From Bacteroidales bacterium UBA3663 (GTDB lineage Bacteria; Bacteroidota; Bacteroidia; Bacteroidales; UBA3663), in assembly GCA_002373755.1 (NCBI GenBank), contig DFJU01000082.1, forward strand, positions 1 to 41,350: a stretch of 41,350 bases of DNA. Direction: 5' to 3'. Position numbers and translations under genes: made by a program. The notes under the pieces were generated by a model. That model worked only from the letters and a program-made list of their open reading frames with translations, did no database searches and was not told the DNA's origin. Positions 39,385 to 41,350 of the stretch are shown in pieces; positions within the stretch are counted from its first letter, which is position 1, and every line of letters starts with the position of its first letter.

Positions 39385-41350
39385 TTCTGAGCCTCAACCC
39401 ACTTGCGGGCATTGACAAAAATCTCAATCCATGGAGTAACCTCGTCAGCCTTGTGGTCTTGTGGATAGTAGCCACACTGCCAAGGGAACATGGCGCGCTC
39501 CGGATGTGGCATCATGGCCAAGTGACGACCATCGGCTGAGCAGATACCAGCCAAGCCATCAGGCGAACCATTCGGGTTAGCAGGGTAAGCGACATAACCA
39601 TACTTGGCTACGACGTTGTAATCCTCGATGGTCTTGCCGGCTGGCAAACCGAACTTACCCTCACCGTGAGCGGCCCAAATGCCGATGCGCGAACCGGAAA
39701 GAGAGCCCATCATGATGCTGTCGTTCTTAGGAATGCGCACATTGATGAAGTTGCTCTCGAACTTATGGCTGTCGTTGTGCAACATGTGGACGCGGTCAGG
39801 ATTCTGAGCTGCCTTGAGGATGTCAGGGTTCTTGGCATCGAGGTTCGAACCTACGAGACCGAGTTCAATCATCAACTGGCAACCGTTGCAGATACCCAAC
39901 GAGAGGGTGTCAGGACGTGCATAGAAATCCTGCAAGGCTTTGCGTGCCTTCTCATTATACAAGAAACCGGCAGCCCAACCCTTGGCAGAACCCAAGACGT
40001 CGGAGTTAGAGAAACCACCACAGAAGACGATAAGGTTGACATCGGTCAAATCTTCACGACCTGCAATGAGGTCGGTGATATGGACGTCCTTGACATCGAA
40101 GCCTGCCAGATACATCGAGTAGGCCATTTCGCGCTCCGAGTTGACACCCTTCTCACGGATGATGGCAGCCTTGATACCCGTCTTGTTACGACGGTCGGCC
40201 GAGATGCCGTATTGTGCCAACTTACCCGTAAAGCCCTTAGGCCACTGATAATAAAGAGGTTGGTTCTTGTAGTTGGCGAAACGCTCGTCGGCCTTCTGCA
40301 CACCGCTCTGCTTGCGGTCCAAGAGGTGGCTCGACTCGTACCACACATCGCGCAACTGGTTGATGTCGAAGTCGGCTACATAGTCGCCCTTGCGGACATT
40401 GACGGAACGCTCCTCACAAGGATAACCAATCTTGGCAACGGCCACGCCAGCCATCTCCATCAACTTCTCGAAGGCCTTGGTATCCTTGACCTGAAGTATG
40501 ACGCCAGGGTTCTCGGCAAAGAGAATCTTGACGATATCCTCCTCGGCCAAATCGGTCAGGTTGATACGGAGACCACCTTCGGTATTGGCGAAGCACATCT
40601 CCAACAACGTGGTCAACATACCACCGGCACTGATGTCGTGACCAGCCAAGACAAGGTTCTGATTGATAGCCTCCTGAACAGCGTCGAAGGCATCAGCAAA
40701 GTACTCGGCATTCTCGACGGTTGGCACCGAGTCACCCACCTTATTGAGGGTCTGAGCCAAAGCCGAACCACCCAAACGATGCTCGCAGAAAGAGAAATCG
40801 ACATAATAGAGAGCCGTACTCTTGTCCAACTGAACGACAGGCGAAACGACCTTGCGGACATCGGTCACCTCGGCACCGCCAGAGATGATGACACAACCAG
40901 GACTGATGACCTTCTCGCTGGTGCCGTCAGCCTTGTTGTACTGCTGGGTCATCGAGAGAGAGTCCTTACCCGTTGGGATATTGATATTCAGGTCGATAGC
41001 GAAATCGGAAGCGGCCTGAACGGCGCTGTAAAGACGGGCGTCTTCACCTGCATTGCGGCAAGGCCACATCCAGTTGGCCGACAAAGAAACACCTTGCAAA
41101 CCGCCCTTGATTGGCGCAAAGACAATGTTGGTCAATGCCTCGGCAATAGCCATCACCGAACCGGCTGGCGCATCCGCCAAAGCCACGGCAGGAGCATGTC
41201 CAATAGAGGTGGCGATACCAGCCTTGCCACGATAGTCAAGAGCGACGACACCGCAGTCAGAAAGTGGCAACTGGAGTACGCCCTGACACTGCTGACGGGC
41301 AATCTTACCCGTCACAGAACGGTCCACCTTGTTGGTCAACCAGTCCTTAC
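39381..41350 (-). CDS. purL: Phosphoribosylformylglycinamidine synthase, large type (N-terminal part beyond the window)
   Basis: Converts FGAR and glutamine to FGAM in purine synthesis. The visible 656 residues are the C-terminal half of the large single-chain form (about 1200-1300 residues in total). They include the second AIRS-type ATP-binding region (LPLSDCGVVALDYRGKAG, GGLQGVSLSANWMWPC, NINIPTGKDSLSMTQ) and a C-terminal class I glutamine amidotransferase domain beginning near KAAIIREKGVNSEREMAY. The catalytic cysteine lies in LGICNGCQ, and the triad His-Glu in MPHPERAMFP. The gene continues past the right edge; a TTG at 41339 is an internal Leu codon, not the start. Its stop overlaps the MFS start. 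Confidence 0.97.
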   Translation of the reverse strand, partial: KDWLTNKVDRSVTGKIARQQCQGVLQLPLSDCGVVALDYRGKAGIATSIGHAPAVALADAPAGSVMAIAEALTNIVFAPIKGGLQGVSLSANWMWPCRNAGEDARLYSAVQAASDFAIDLNINIPTGKDSLSMTQQYNKADGTSEKVISPGCVIISGGAEVTDVRKVVSPVVQLDKSTALYYVDFSFCEHRLGGSALAQTLNKVGDSVPTVENAEYFADAFDAVQEAINQNLVLAGHDISAGGMLTTLLEMCFANTEGGLRINLTDLAEEDIVKILFAENPGVILQVKDTKAFEKLMEMAGVAVAKIGYPCEERSVNVRKGDYVADFDINQLRDVWYESSHLLDRKQSGVQKADERFANYKNQPLYYQWPKGFTGKLAQYGISADRRNKTGIKAAIIREKGVNSEREMAYSMYLAGFDVKDVHITDLIAGREDLTDVNLIVFCGGFSNSDVLGSAKGWAAGFLYNEKARKALQDFYARPDTLSLGICNGCQLMIELGLVGSNLDAKNPDILKAAQNPDRVHMLHNDSHKFESNFINVRIPKNDSIMMGSLSGSRIGIWAAHGEGKFGLPAGKTIEDYNVVAKYGYVAYPANPNGSPDGLAGICSADGRHLAMMPHPERAMFPWQCGYYPQDHKADEVTPWIEIFVNARKWVEAQK

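Noticed and set aside
1..41350. tRNA, rRNA, riboswitch, integrase or transposase genes
   Set aside because: I looked in the spacers on both strands and saw no cloverleaf, conserved rRNA sequence, or recombinase motif; the only mobile-type unit is the DUF559 element.

Overview
The window looks like a chromosomal segment of a Bacteroidales bacterium, probably Prevotella-like or a related gut or rumen lineage. The evidence is: promoters of the Bacteroidetes form TTTG-N19/20-TAnnTTTG (a clean one is at 35304-35334); an ExbB / small membrane protein / ExbD / ExbD cluster; very large exported beta-helix proteins; a C-terminal tail resembling type IX secretion sorting tails; a hexuronate (uxuB/uxuA) operon; and weak Shine-Dalgarno sequences. 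Base composition looks balanced except for an AT-rich patch at about 25.0-26.9 kb. No tRNA, rRNA, CRISPR array or prophage was seen.

Layout. 1-2.2 kb: trxA-pgk (minus, pgk cut by the window edge) diverging from cvfB (plus). 2.2-10 kb: a 2481-residue exported pectinesterase-like protein, preceded by a 70-residue small protein. 10.3-12.4 kb: a predicted outer-membrane protein of the DUF5686 type. 12.5-17.3 kb: exbB, a small membrane protein, exbD, exbD, a terminator, then pyrH-frr-rsgA (all minus). 17.4-23.1 kb: uxuB, uxuA, a YhiN-type flavoprotein and tatD; a small element carrying a DUF559 nuclease-like gene sits between uxuB and uxuA. 23.3-24.7 kb: dGTPase with its own promoter. 25.0-26.9 kb: an AT-rich patch with a lipoprotein, a tightly coupled 64-residue ORF and a two-TM protein. 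27.0-29.8 kb: endonuclease III and a THUMP-like methyltransferase fused to a membrane-anchored C-terminal domain. 30-35.1 kb: corA and a 1287-residue exported beta-helix protein (plus). 35.3-38.1 kb: an operon of ybjQ, ABC ATPase, permease, DUF3784 protein and a GntR/YtrA-type regulator, with a perfect inverted repeat placed on its promoter. 38.2-41.35 kb: an MFS transporter overlapping the end of purL (minus, cut by the window edge).

How the genes fit together. The pectinesterase-like exoprotein and the uxuB/uxuA branch (fructuronate to mannonate to 2-keto-3-deoxygluconate) are both consistent with growth on pectin or uronate glycans. ExbB/ExbD would energise TonB-dependent uptake. The YtrA-type operon looks autoregulated and probably answers envelope or antibiotic stress. 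pyrH-frr-rsgA, pgk, trxA and purL are housekeeping genes.

The most unusual sequence-level signal is two short words scattered over the window far beyond chance: GGCCRATG (about 52 copies on both strands by eye, 2-3 expected) and CGCGTAGC (about 17 copies, 1-2 expected). They occur in coding and non-coding DNA and in different reading frames, and are nearly absent from the most conserved housekeeping genes. I do not know a described role for either.
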